A stretch of 64,000 nucleotides of DNA, from the NCBI RefSeq assembly GCF_010119245.1, contig NZ_WNKG01000006.1, positions 62,001-126,000 on the forward strand. Reading direction: 5' to 3'. The position numbers were made by a program, and so were the translations under genes. This DNA is from Cyclobacterium salsum. Its GTDB lineage: Bacteria; Bacteroidota; Bacteroidia; Cytophagales; Cyclobacteriaceae. The notes below the pieces were generated by a model. The model was not told the origin of the DNA, did no database searches, and worked only from the letters and a program-made list of their open reading frames with translations. Positions 45,633 through 54,707 of this stretch are shown piece after piece; the first letter of the stretch is position 1; each line of letters starts with the position of its first letter.

Positions 45633-46898
45633 TCACCAGTCCACCACGGATCCGTCTCTCGGATCGTAGGTTTCGGGATTGGTCCAGTTGTGTCCGATTT
45701 TATCCGCCAGTGCATCTTCGTCCAAGGCTATGCCCAGTCCCGGTCCCTGGGGAAGCAAAACCGTGCCGTCGGATTCAAGTTGAAACGGTTCTTTCAGGTA
45801 TCCTTCGCCCAAGGAAACCTGCTCTTGAACCAGAAAGTTGGGAATACTGGCGGCCAATTGAATCCCGGAGGCCAGGGAAATGGGGCCCATGGGATTGTGC
45901 GGGGCGATAGCTGCATAATAGGCTTCTGCCATTCCCGCAATTAACCTGCCTTCCGTAAGCCCCCCTGCATGACAGAGGTCCGGCTGTAAAATGCCGGCAG
46001 CCCCTTTTTCCAACAATTCCCGGAAGCCCCATTTGGTAAAGATTCGTTCGCCGGTGGCAATGGGTAAATGCGTGCTTTGGGCAATGTCCACCAATACATC
46101 TACATTTTGGGCCTGGCAGGGCTCTTCGATAAACATGGGTTGGTACGGTTCCAGGGCCTTGATCAATACTTTGGCGGTCTGCGGAGAAATGGCCCCGTGA
46201 AAATCAATGCCAATGTCCATTTCCGGTCCACCCGCTTCCCTGAGTGCGGCAAAATTATCCACGGCATGGTCAATAAACGCCGGGTTTTCCACCATCCGGG
46301 CGGGCTGTTTTTTGGCTACCCCGGTTTTGATGACCGTGTAGCCTTCGGCCTTGCGTTTCTTCATTTCTTTGGCATTGCTGGCCCGACCGTAAATCCGCAC
46401 CCGGTCCCGGGTTGGGCCACCGAATAGTTCGTAAACGGGGATCCCCAGCAATTTACCCTTGATATCCCAAAGGGCCTGGTCGATGCCGCTCAATGCAGAG
46501 GTCAGGATCGGACCACCCCGGTAAAAGGCATGCCGGTAGATGGCCTGCCAATGATGTACCACCCGGCGGGGGTCTTTCCCAATCAGGTAGGGTTCAATTT
46601 CCTTGATGGCCGTCTGAATGGTCAGGGCCCGTCCTTCCAGCAAAGGTTCACCTAGTCCGGTAACGCCCGCATCCGTATGGATTTTCAGGAATATCCACCG
46701 GGGTTTGACCAGAAAGGTTTCCAGTTTGGTGATCCTTACCTCATTTTTTCGCAGGTTCTGTGGATCGGGCTGCCGCGCATAGGAGGATAGGGGAAGCATC
46801 AGGCCGGTACCGGCCAGCCCCAGCACCGACTGTATAGCTGTCCGCCGGGACACGGAGTTGGGATTTTTGCTACTGGTTTTGTTTAGTGGGTGTTTCAT
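45633..46898 (-). CDS. Tat-exported D-galactonate dehydratase-like enolase-superfamily enzyme
   Basis: 421 residues. Twin-arginine signal SVSRRTAIQSVLGLAG (about 16-31). The mature part closely follows E. coli DgoD from memory: RWIFLKIHTDAGVTGLGEP, FYRGGPILTSALSGIDQALW, GIDFHGAISPQTAKVLIKAL, FIEEP, ATGERIF, LAPHNP-like His (IAPHNPMGPI) and the terminal DGSVVDW. Metal ligands Asp, Glu, Glu and the catalytic His are present. Converts D-galactonate (or an epimer) to the 2-keto-3-deoxy acid. Periplasmic location is unusual for DgoD. Confidence 0.83.
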   Translation of the reverse strand: MKHPLNKTSSKNPNSVSRRTAIQSVLGLAGTGLMLPLSSYARQPDPQNLRKNEVRITKLETFLVKPRWIFLKIHTDAGVTGLGEPLLEGRALTIQTAIKEIEPYLIGKDPRRVVHHWQAIYRHAFYRGGPILTSALSGIDQALWDIKGKLLGIPVYELFGGPTRDRVRIYGRASNAKEMKKRKAEGYTVIKTGVAKKQPARMVENPAFIDHAVDNFAALREAGGPEMDIGIDFHGAISPQTAKVLIKALEPYQPMFIEEPCQAQNVDVLVDIAQSTHLPIATGERIFTKWGFRELLEKGAAGILQPDLCHAGGLTEGRLIAGMAEAYYAAIAPHNPMGPISLASGIQLAASIPNFLVQEQVSLGEGYLKEPFQLESDGTVLLPQGPGLGIALDEDALADKIGHNWTNPETYDPRDGSVVDW

Positions 46899-46934
46899 AG
46901 GGTTGGGAAATGTTTGGTTCAGTGCACGCGATAT

Positions 46935-48173
46935 TTACCAGTTATGAATGGCTCCGTCCGGACTCTTTAAATAAGGATGAGTAAATTCGGTATTTTTGCT
47001 AACCTCAAACAGGAAATCGGCTTTTTCCGGATCAAAAGTGACCCCCAATCCGGGTCGGTCATTGAGGTGCACTTTTCCTTCTCTGAAATCTATGAAATCT
47101 TCATTAAAATAAGCGGCTTTTTCCGGTTCTCCGCCAGCCAGTTCGATCATGCAGCGCGTTGGACTGGAGGAGCCCAGCACATGCACCAGCGCCGCCGTGG
47201 AAAGGGGGCCGGTAAAGTGGGGGATGATACCCACGTAATGGGTTTCGCCGATGGCGATGATTTTTTTCAGCTCCGAAATGCCACCGGTATTGGGAAGCGT
47301 CACCCGGCTGTAATCGATCAGGTGGTTTTCCATCAGTACATTGCTGTCCCAGCGGTCGCCAAATTGTTCACCCACTGCAATGGGCACTTTGGTCATGTTA
47401 CGGATGGTCCGGTACACTTCCGGGTTCTCCGATCGGATGATGTCTTCCACAAAATAGGGCTCCAATTCTTCCAGGGCATCGCAGATTTTGATGGCTTCCG
47501 GGGTATCAAACCGGGTGTGCAGGTCCACCGCCCAGTTGCCGTTGCCTCCGACTGCCTTGTCCAGTTGCTCACAGAGGGCGATGGTCTTTTTGCTGTGTTC
47601 GTAGAAATCAAAGGGCAGTTCTCCATTGCCTCCGGTAGGCCCGATGCGGTAGCACCTCAGTCCGGCCTCCAGGCAGTCCTGTGCTCTTCCTTCCATGGTA
47701 GGGGCATTGGATCTTCGAAAACCCGTAGCATAACATTCCACGTAATTTCGGGTTTTTCCGCCCAGTAGTTCGTAGACAGGAACATCCAAGGCCTTACCTT
47801 TCAAGTCCCATAGGGCCATTTCAATGGCACCCAGCCCATGAAGTTTTTCTTTTCCGGGCGGATAAAACATGCCCCGGTACAGGTATTGCCAGAGGTGTTC
47901 GATGCGGAAAGGGTCCTCCCCGATCAGCATTTCTGCACATTGCCGTACCATATCAGGAGTACCGCCTTCCCCAATACCTATCAGGCCGGAGTCGGTTTCT
48001 ACTTCCACGATGCCTCTTGCCTGATTAAATAACGGTTTGTTGTAACCGGGGGCGGCGTAGTAGCGGATTTTTTTGATTTTAAAATCAGAGCGGGCCTGGG
48101 ATACAAAGGGAAGGCCAGACAAGGTGGCCATGGTCCCAAGGGAACCCAGTTTTAAAAACTGTCTTCGTTGCAT
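46935..48173 (-). CDS. Tat-exported enolase-superfamily sugar-acid dehydratase/racemase
   Basis: 412 residues. Twin-arginine signal MQRRQFLKLGSLGTMA at the very start. Mandelate racemase-type barrel: AIEMALWDLKGKALDVPVYE, Mg ligands in WAVDLHTRFD (Asp), YFVEDI (Glu) and IAVGEQFG (Glu), and the catalytic His in GIIPHFTGPL. RCYRIGPTGG stands where racemases have K-x-K, so dehydration rather than racemisation is more likely. The ending SPDGAIHNW resembles the second paralogue. First gene of the three-gene run (36 bases before the next). Confidence 0.8.
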   Translation of the reverse strand: MQRRQFLKLGSLGTMATLSGLPFVSQARSDFKIKKIRYYAAPGYNKPLFNQARGIVEVETDSGLIGIGEGGTPDMVRQCAEMLIGEDPFRIEHLWQYLYRGMFYPPGKEKLHGLGAIEMALWDLKGKALDVPVYELLGGKTRNYVECYATGFRRSNAPTMEGRAQDCLEAGLRCYRIGPTGGNGELPFDFYEHSKKTIALCEQLDKAVGGNGNWAVDLHTRFDTPEAIKICDALEELEPYFVEDIIRSENPEVYRTIRNMTKVPIAVGEQFGDRWDSNVLMENHLIDYSRVTLPNTGGISELKKIIAIGETHYVGIIPHFTGPLSTAALVHVLGSSSPTRCMIELAGGEPEKAAYFNEDFIDFREGKVHLNDRPGLGVTFDPEKADFLFEVSKNTEFTHPYLKSPDGAIHNW

Positions 48174-48316
48174 GGGTTATTTGGGTAAATTTCGTATAAT
48201 CTTCTAAAAAATCCTCAAAAATGCAAATGTAATGCGGTGAAAAGAAGGGAAGCCTTCTATTCTAATTCCCGGATTACAGTAAACCCGGCACTGCCAATAG
48301 GTGCCTGTGCGTGAAT

Positions 48317-49015
48317 TCAGTTAAATTGGAATCTCAATGCCAGAGAAGGCTGAATAAGCGAGAACCCTGACCTAATAGGAGCGAGCATTAAATCTCCCTG
48401 CTCAGTATACGTAGCACTGTCTCTGGTTAGGTAATTTATTTCCCCCGAATTCACATAATTCACTTTTAGCTCCAGAAACGTATCCCTGCTGGAATTCAAC
48501 GCAACCATGACCCCAGCACCTGCCTGCATCATCATGGCCCAATCGTAATGCTCCGTCCCCGAGGTTATGGGATCGGCCAACCTGTTTTCCCGGATGCGTG
48601 ACCGGGTAAACGTATGCATTCCTCCAACCTGCCCTTCCAAAAAGGGACGGAATTTCCAATTCAAATCCGGCATCAACCTGATTACTCCCATGAGGTTGAC
48701 ATAATTGTTGTTTCTTCGGATGCGGAATCGTTGGTTTACGCCAGGGAAAATATCCCTTCTTTTGATCACTGCCGTTCCATAGCGCCCATACCCTAGTTCT
48801 GCACCAATGAAAAGTGGAGTGCTTTTTATGCGATGCAAGCCGCTGGCACTCCATTCCGGTATAACACTTATCCCTGACTCCCTGTCGAATGTTCCGGTGG
48901 GAATACCTGATTTCAGATGGATGCCACCCATTAATTGCTGCGCATTCCCTTTCTGAATGGTAAAGGAAATGGAGAGGAGGACGAATAAGAATAGCCGTAC
49001 GTTCATGTTTTCCAA
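48317..49015 (-). CDS. Outer-membrane beta-barrel protein
   Basis: 232 residues. Signal peptide (FLFVLLSISFTIQ, cleavage near GNAQ), then alternating strands with GAELGYGRYG and final SLALRFQFN, aromatic C-terminus for BAM insertion. Resembles the small PorT-like barrels of Bacteroidota. Function unknown. No operon partner; 143 bases from the dehydratase cluster. Confidence 0.75.
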   Translation of the reverse strand: MENMNVRLFLFVLLSISFTIQKGNAQQLMGGIHLKSGIPTGTFDRESGISVIPEWSASGLHRIKSTPLFIGAELGYGRYGTAVIKRRDIFPGVNQRFRIRRNNNYVNLMGVIRLMPDLNWKFRPFLEGQVGGMHTFTRSRIRENRLADPITSGTEHYDWAMMMQAGAGVMVALNSSRDTFLELKVNYVNSGEINYLTRDSATYTEQGDLMLAPIRSGFSLIQPSLALRFQFN

Positions 49016-49249
49016 TGGTTTAGGGGATAGCGTTATATTATAAACTATACGAATAGATTAGATAATTGGTTTTTTCTGTAAAAAAAATTATGGCTGATCA
49101 AATTCCTACTTGAAAGGCAATACCCGATAGGCCTCATTGCTGTATTAAAATCATAAAAAATAGGGTCGGACTTGTCACATTTTCCTGATTTTCTACATAT
49201 GGACAAAGAAACCAAATCCGGCTGATGATGAACAGATAACGCCATCTGA

Positions 49250-49339
49250 CTTGTGCCAATTGTTTTCTTAATCCAGGATAAGCACAGCGGCGCCATTCTT
49301 TTTATGGGAAAACTGGGTGATCCTTCCCTGCTGAATTAA
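49250..49339 (+). pseudogene. Serpin C-terminal remnant
   Basis: The plus-strand frame ending TAA at 49337-49339 reads PIVFLIQDKHSGAILFMGK, then LGDPSLLN. It matches almost residue for residue the last 25 residues of the intact serpin downstream (FVFFIQENHSGAILFMGK, then LGDPSLLD). An in-frame TGA lies just upstream (49247-49249) and no serpin body is detectable before it. It is the tail of a lost tandem serpin copy. The remainder of 49016-49507 shows no gene. Confidence 0.88.
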
Positions 49340-49507
49340 ATCCAGGATTAACTTAAATGCTGAGATCATAAAGTTGGCCTGATATTTTTTTTAAAGAAGG
49401 CCTGAATCAATCAAGGCCGGTAAAAAGTTATTTTCTAAACTTAACATAGGTCAATGCAGGAGTGAATGGGCATGCTTTATTTTGTATCTAACTAAGTGGA
49501 TGACAAA

Positions 49508-49792
49508 ATGATGCATTTTAAATTTAATACCGGAAAGTTACCTTATTGGTCAGCTATCAGTACTATCCTTTGGGTTTTGGTCCTCTTTTCTTTGGGTACA
49601 GGGATTTACGATTGGTTTCTCCACCAACGCCACCTGGATTGGCATGAGCAGCTTGATTTTATCATGCTCAACGGGTTGGCTGATGCAGTAGGATTTTTTT
49701 TGGTCTGGTTATTTTTAAGATGGATGGCTGAAAAACTGATGAATAAATCCATCGAATTAACCGTGAAGCCTTTGGAGTCTGGGGAAAAGTAG
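49508..49792 (+). CDS. Small two-helix membrane protein
   Basis: 94 residues from ATG 49508 (GTG at 49496 would add four). Two hydrophobic helices (about 18-37 and 58-76) joined by a His/Trp-rich loop (WFLHQRHLDWHEQ), short charged ends. No family recognised. Lies between the serpin remnant and the intact serpin. Confidence 0.6.
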   Translation: MMHFKFNTGKLPYWSAISTILWVLVLFSLGTGIYDWFLHQRHLDWHEQLDFIMLNGLADAVGFFLVWLFLRWMAEKLMNKSIELTVKPLESGEK

Positions 49793-49943
49793 GCCTTTCA
49801 AATGAATTTTGCCTTCCTGATTCCGGCAGCCCATTTATACCTTCCAGGGAAAAAAATGACCATGAACGTTACTTTTTCCGGTAAGCATTGTAGCACATGA
49901 GGTTCGTTTTGCGTCTCGGGAATAACCAAAACCCGATGTTACC

Positions 49944-51194
49944 ATGAAAAATTACTGCTTTCTTTTCGCTTCATTTTGCTGGTTTTTTTGGTCCTGTAAC
50001 AGTTTGACCGGGGAAGATGAACCACTGGAACCCAGGATTCGGACCCTTCAACTGGCAGAGAATTCTCTGGTAAACAGCAGCTCTGCTTTTGCAATGGACC
50101 TCTTTCAGCAGCTACAAATCCAGGAAGGACCCAACCAATTTTTCAGTCCTTTCAGCATTCACCTGGCACTTGCCATGGCGATGAACGGGAATGAGGGAGA
50201 GACTTTGGAGCAATTCAGACAAGTTCTCCATTTTGAGGGGATGGACATAGAAGAGGCAAATGAGGCGGCCGGTACCCTTACCCGGTTTTTGATGGAATTG
50301 GATCCAAAGGTCCGTTTATCCATAGCCAATGCCATTTGGTACAAGCAAGGCTATACCCTTGATGAAGGTTTTGGCAGTAGGCTCCGTGAAGCTTATGATG
50401 CCGAATTGGCTTCCCTGGACATGTCCAATCCTCAGGCAGCCGACATCATCAATCAGTGGATTGAAACGAATACGGAAGGACTGATCAGGGATATGTTGGA
50501 TCAGGTTCCGGCCAGTGCGGTCATGTACCTGGTCAATGCCATCTACTTTAAGGCAGACTGGAAGTACCGATTCGATGAGAAGCAAACCAAAAAAGCTCCT
50601 TTCACCACCTCCGATGGGTCTGAGGTGCAGGTCGATATGATGCAATTAGCGGAGGCCACTACCCTAAAATTCCGGAGGAGAAATGGGATGGATTACCTGG
50701 AAATCCCCTACAGCACCGGGCAGTATAGCCTGGGGATTTTGACAACGGATGAAGGGTTGCAAGAAAAGCTGGAAGGGCTGGATCTGGAATCGTTGGGGCA
50801 GTTCCGGGAAGAGGCCAGGGAAATGAATTTTCTGCTGCACATGCCGAAATTTAAAATGCGCTATAAAGTGGCTAATCTCAAAGAAGATTTGATAAGCATG
50901 GGGCTTACACTTCCTTTTGAAAGTCATCCAGGTAATTTTACCCGTCTGTTTGCCAATACTACCGGTCCCTTGGAAATAAGCCGGGTAATCCACGAGGCGC
51001 TGATTGAAGTGGATGAAAAAGGAAGTGAAGCGGCAGCAGCTACCATTGTAGAAATTAGAGAAACAAGTGCCGGCGGAGGACCCTCTTTTTCAGAGTATAA
51101 GCTGGATAAACCGTTCGTGTTTTTCATTCAGGAAAACCACAGTGGGGCCATCCTTTTTATGGGGAAATTGGGTGACCCTTCCCTGTTGGATTGA
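49944..51194 (+). CDS. Serpin family lipoprotein
   Basis: 416 residues. Lipoprotein signal ending FFWSC (lipidated Cys18), then a short acidic linker. The serpin fold is complete: NQFFSPFSIHLALAMAMNG (helix B region), LVNAIYFKADWKYRF (strand 3A), and the reactive-centre hinge DEKGSEAAAATIVEIRE with small residues at P12-P9, the pattern of inhibitory serpins. By alignment with antitrypsin spacing the P1 position falls at or next to Thr/Ser after IRET, so the target is not obvious. Ends FMGKLGDPSLLD. Likely guards the cell envelope against external or own proteases. Convergent with a sulfatase gene (12 bases between stops). Confidence 0.94.
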   Translation: MKNYCFLFASFCWFFWSCNSLTGEDEPLEPRIRTLQLAENSLVNSSSAFAMDLFQQLQIQEGPNQFFSPFSIHLALAMAMNGNEGETLEQFRQVLHFEGMDIEEANEAAGTLTRFLMELDPKVRLSIANAIWYKQGYTLDEGFGSRLREAYDAELASLDMSNPQAADIINQWIETNTEGLIRDMLDQVPASAVMYLVNAIYFKADWKYRFDEKQTKKAPFTTSDGSEVQVDMMQLAEATTLKFRRRNGMDYLEIPYSTGQYSLGILTTDEGLQEKLEGLDLESLGQFREEAREMNFLLHMPKFKMRYKVANLKEDLISMGLTLPFESHPGNFTRLFANTTGPLEISRVIHEALIEVDEKGSEAAAATIVEIRETSAGGGPSFSEYKLDKPFVFFIQENHSGAILFMGKLGDPSLLD

Positions 51195-51206
51195 ATCCCG
51201 ACCCGT

Positions 51207-52712
51207 TTATAGCCCGGAGAATAAGTCCGATTTTTCCTGGTCGATGGCCGTTAGTTTTTTTTCCAGGTCGCTGACAATATGGGGGTGACTTTCCCGGATA
51301 TTTTGATGGGGTAGCGGTTTCTCTTGATTGTCAAACAGATTGATTCCCAGGGTATCTCCGCTCGCTTTGTCGATCCATACCATCAATCGGTGATCCCGGG
51401 TGCGAACCGTTTTTCCAAGCACCCCCCAGGCATCTCGCTCTCCAACCACGTACTCCTTGAGTGGGGCCTCCGGGTTTTTTATAGCGGATTTGAAGCTTTT
51501 TCCCTCCAGATGCACAGGGGTCGGAATTCCGCACAAATCGGCAAGTGTAGGGAATATATCCACGGTCTCCACCAGCCCATGAGCTGCCACACCGGGTTGA
51601 GTCATCCCGGGCTGCCGGACAATAAGCGGGCTATTGAGGGCGATATCGAAATTGGTATGCTTGCCCCAGATGCCGTAATCCCCCAGGTGCCAGCCATGAT
51701 CCCCCCACAAAACCACAATGGTGTTTTCATCCAGTCCCAGCCGTGTCAACTCATCTAAGACTTTACCTATTTGCGCATCGACATAGCTAACCGCTGCCAG
51801 GTAGCCGTGTTTGAGGATTTTTTCCCGTTCCGGTGTGATCTTCCAGCCCAGGGTATCGCCCGGCCAGGTGTAGGTTCCCCGGGGTTCGTAGCTGCTGCGG
51901 CCGTAGTGAAGGCTTAGGTCGGAGGTAACATTTTCCGGCATGCCCTGGTAGTCGGAAGCGGGGATGCTTTCGGGATCGTACAAGTCCCAGTAGTGTTTGG
52001 GAGCATTAAAGGGGAGGTGGGGTTTGTAGAATCCCACAGCCAGAAAAAACGTGGAGTCTTTGAGGTTCCGCAATTGTTGGATGGCTGCTGCGGCGTTGTG
52101 CCCATCCGCGTAGCCCTCATCGTCCACCGGCGCAGCTTCAAAGGGGGGCAGGCTGCGGTTGGTTGGCCGGTCGTAATAGCTTGTTCGCGCTTTCCCTCCG
52201 GCGTAGGAGAAAAAGGCACTCCAAGGTTCCCTCCATTCTCCCACCGGCGCATAGGATTCATCCCAACTATAAGGAACCTCGTGCAGGGTTTGTAGTGAAT
52301 CCATCACCCCACCGGGCTGGTGGGAAATCTTACCGATACCTACGGTACGGCACCCGTTTTCTTTAAAGAGTTGGGGCAGGGAAAAAATTCCGGTCGGTTT
52401 CGTTCCGGATTCCCGGATGGTTTTGAAAATGTCCCAGTCGGTGGTCCGCGTGCCCGAAAGCAGGGTGGACCGGGATGGCCCGCATGCGGCCGCATGGACA
52501 AAGTGATTGAAAAAAGTCCGTCCTTCCGAGGCCAATTGGTCGATGTTCGGTGTATGGACGTAATCAACGCCGTAACAACCCAGTTCCGGGCGTAAATCGT
52601 CTACCGCAATAAACAGCACGTTGAGTTTTTCATTTTTTGCCTCCGGATTTTCGCAAGCAAAAAAAGTGAGCGCAACTAGCGGCAGGCTGGTTAGGAGTAA
52701 TCGTATTTTCAT
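51207..52712 (-). CDS. Lipoprotein sulfatase (iduronate-2-sulfatase-like, family S1)
   Basis: 501 residues. Lipobox ending TFFAC (Cys20). Sulfatase N-terminal metal site FIAVDDLRPE (Asp38/Asp39), the formylglycine motif CGPSRSTLLSG (Cys77), VLWGDHGWHLGDYG, and KHTNFD. The overall order and the VDDLRPELGCYG start follow iduronate-2-sulfatase-like S1 members. Removes sulfate esters from glycans at the cell surface or periplasm. Needs a maturase (anSME or FGE), not in the window. Substrate unproven. Confidence 0.92.
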   Translation of the reverse strand: MKIRLLLTSLPLVALTFFACENPEAKNEKLNVLFIAVDDLRPELGCYGVDYVHTPNIDQLASEGRTFFNHFVHAAACGPSRSTLLSGTRTTDWDIFKTIRESGTKPTGIFSLPQLFKENGCRTVGIGKISHQPGGVMDSLQTLHEVPYSWDESYAPVGEWREPWSAFFSYAGGKARTSYYDRPTNRSLPPFEAAPVDDEGYADGHNAAAAIQQLRNLKDSTFFLAVGFYKPHLPFNAPKHYWDLYDPESIPASDYQGMPENVTSDLSLHYGRSSYEPRGTYTWPGDTLGWKITPEREKILKHGYLAAVSYVDAQIGKVLDELTRLGLDENTIVVLWGDHGWHLGDYGIWGKHTNFDIALNSPLIVRQPGMTQPGVAAHGLVETVDIFPTLADLCGIPTPVHLEGKSFKSAIKNPEAPLKEYVVGERDAWGVLGKTVRTRDHRLMVWIDKASGDTLGINLFDNQEKPLPHQNIRESHPHIVSDLEKKLTAIDQEKSDLFSGL

Positions 52713-52862
52713 AATTTCCTATTAGTCGGTTTTCGTGCTAAAGTAAAGCAATTTGGTTACAATTTAACGGAAAGCACAGCGCATGGGTGTGAGCGGCTAT
52801 TTGGTTGGGTTTAAAAACCCGGATCGAAAAAATCACCTGGATTGCGGCTATTCTGTTTCTTT

Positions 52863-52899
52863 AAAAAAAAACCTACCAGGCGCAATGCCGCCCGGTAGG
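52863..52899 (-). terminator. Rho-independent terminator after the zinc dehydrogenase
   Basis: On the minus strand CCTACC-GGGCG pairs with CGCC-GGTAGG (outer 6 bp 52894-52899 with 52872-52877) around a short loop, followed by nine T (52863-52871). Confidence 0.88.
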
Positions 52900-52907
52900 C
52901 GATTGGA

Positions 52908-54098
52908 TCAATTTGGGATCAGCCCATGGGGATCGATCACAAATTTTTTGGCCGCTCCCCCGTCAAAATCCTTATATCCCTGGACAGATTCCTTCAGCGA
53001 TATAATTTGTACATTCACTGCTTTGGCAATCTGCACCTTGTCGTACAAAATGGCCTGCATCAGTTGCCGGTGGTATTTCATCACGGGGCACTGTCCGGTA
53101 TGAAAGCTATGGGACTTTGCCCAGCCCAATCCCAAGCGGATGCTCAGGCTTCCTTTTTTGGCCGCCTCATCGACCGCTCCGGGATCGCCTGTCACATATA
53201 AGCCTGGAATACCGATACCGCCACCGGCACGGGTCACATCCATTACCGAATTGAGTACCGTAGCAGGTGCTTCCTTATCTGCATCCGCTCCATGGCCTTT
53301 GGCTTCGAATCCCACGCAATCCACGGCACAGTCCACTTCGGGTACGCCTACAATGTCGGCAATGGCATCCGGTAGCGGGGTTTTATTTCTCAGGTCAATG
53401 GTTTCACAACCAAAACTTTTGGCCTGGGCCAGGCGTTCGGGAATCATGTCGCCTACAATTACCACGGCCGCTCCAAGCAAATGACAGGAAGCCGCACAGG
53501 CCAGTCCTACCGGCCCCGCGCCTGCTACGTAGACAATGGATCCGGGGCCAACGCCAGCAGTCACTGCTCCGTGATAACCCGTCGGGAAAATATCGGAGAG
53601 CAAGGTCAGGTCTCTGATTTTTTCCATAGCCTGATCCTTGTCAGGGAACTTCAACAGGTTAAAATCAGCGTAAGGCACCATGACATACTCAGATTGGCCG
53701 CCTACCCATCCGCCCATATCCACGTACCCGTAGGCAGCGCCCGGTCGGGCGGGATTAACGTTCAGGCAGATGCCCGTTTTTCCTTCCTTGCAGTTGCGGC
53801 AACGGCCGCAGGCAATGTTGAAGGGCACCGATACCAGGTCACCTTCTTTGATGAATTCCACATCTCTACCTGCTTCGATGACGAGTCCGGTGATTTCATG
53901 GCCGAGAATCAGTCCTTCTGGTGCGGTGGTCCTTCCCCGGACCATGTGCTGGTCACTGCCGCAAATATTGGTGGAAACAATTTTGAGGATGACCCCATGG
54001 TGACATTTGCGGTCGCCAAGGGCCAGTTTTGGATAGTCGATTTCCCGGACCTCTACTTCTCCGGGTTTTACATAAGCTACTCCGTGATTTTTACACAT
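52908..54098 (-). CDS. Zinc-dependent alcohol dehydrogenase, glutathione-independent formaldehyde dehydrogenase type
   Basis: 396 residues. Catalytic zinc ligands Cys46 (NICGSDQH), His67/Glu68 (GHEITG), structural-zinc Cys cluster CGRCRNCKEGKTGIC, Rossmann VYVAGAGPVGLACAASC, and the long C-terminal part with AKSHSFHTGQCPV and MKYHRQLM typical of FdhA (Pseudomonas putida-like), including the extended NAD-retaining loop. Oxidises formaldehyde or dismutates aldehydes. DoxX follows upstream by 12 bases and may be cotranscribed. Confidence 0.9.
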   Translation of the reverse strand: MCKNHGVAYVKPGEVEVREIDYPKLALGDRKCHHGVILKIVSTNICGSDQHMVRGRTTAPEGLILGHEITGLVIEAGRDVEFIKEGDLVSVPFNIACGRCRNCKEGKTGICLNVNPARPGAAYGYVDMGGWVGGQSEYVMVPYADFNLLKFPDKDQAMEKIRDLTLLSDIFPTGYHGAVTAGVGPGSIVYVAGAGPVGLACAASCHLLGAAVVIVGDMIPERLAQAKSFGCETIDLRNKTPLPDAIADIVGVPEVDCAVDCVGFEAKGHGADADKEAPATVLNSVMDVTRAGGGIGIPGLYVTGDPGAVDEAAKKGSLSIRLGLGWAKSHSFHTGQCPVMKYHRQLMQAILYDKVQIAKAVNVQIISLKESVQGYKDFDGGAAKKFVIDPHGLIPN

Positions 54099-54110
54099 GT
54101 CAATTTGGGT

Positions 54111-54506
54111 TTATGTGGACGATTTGTTTTTCTCTCCATCTACACTCCATATTCCGGATCCCACAGCGGCGATGTAAAGGAAAATGAAGCAATACAATAC
54201 CGCTTTTTCGCCTCCGTTAAGTAAAGGATTCCATCCCTGGGGGGCATGCGCCATAAAAAAGGCGACTGCCATCTGTCCACTGGAGATAAACGCGGCAATA
54301 CTACCAATCAGCCCAATCATGATGAGAATTCCCCCCACCAATTCCACCACACCGGCAAATCCCATCATGGAGAATAATTCTTTGGGTTCATCCCCTCCCG
54401 GCCAACCGATTAGTTTTTGGGATCCATGCATGGCAAAACTAAATCCTGCCACGATTCTTAAAATAGCATACAGTTGGGGAGCAAATTTTCCAAGATACTT
54501 TTCCAT
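54111..54506 (-). CDS. DoxX family membrane protein
   Basis: 131 residues, four membrane helices (about 12-30, 48-66, 73-92, 105-122). RIVAGFSFAMHGSQKLIGW, AGVVELVGGILI and GSIAAF are DoxX marks. Members are linked to quinone or sulfur redox and to oxidative stress systems; the role here is unclear. First gene of a probable two-gene unit with the formaldehyde dehydrogenase (12 bases apart). Confidence 0.88.
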   Translation of the reverse strand: MEKYLGKFAPQLYAILRIVAGFSFAMHGSQKLIGWPGGDEPKELFSMMGFAGVVELVGGILIMIGLIGSIAAFISSGQMAVAFFMAHAPQGWNPLLNGGEKAVLYCFIFLYIAAVGSGIWSVDGEKNKSST

Positions 54507-54707
54507 AGGTTATATTGTTTATTTTGTTGATGAATGAAACAATTTAATAAATAACCTGCAAAAACCAATTTTAAAATAGGTATTTCCTGGCAATAAAGAA
54601 AAGTCATGTTTATAATAATCAAATCTGGTTCCGATAATCGTTCATCCGCCACATTTTTGTGTTTTTTTCCTCCAAATGACTAACTTTAGGTCAAAACCAA
54701 GCCCATA

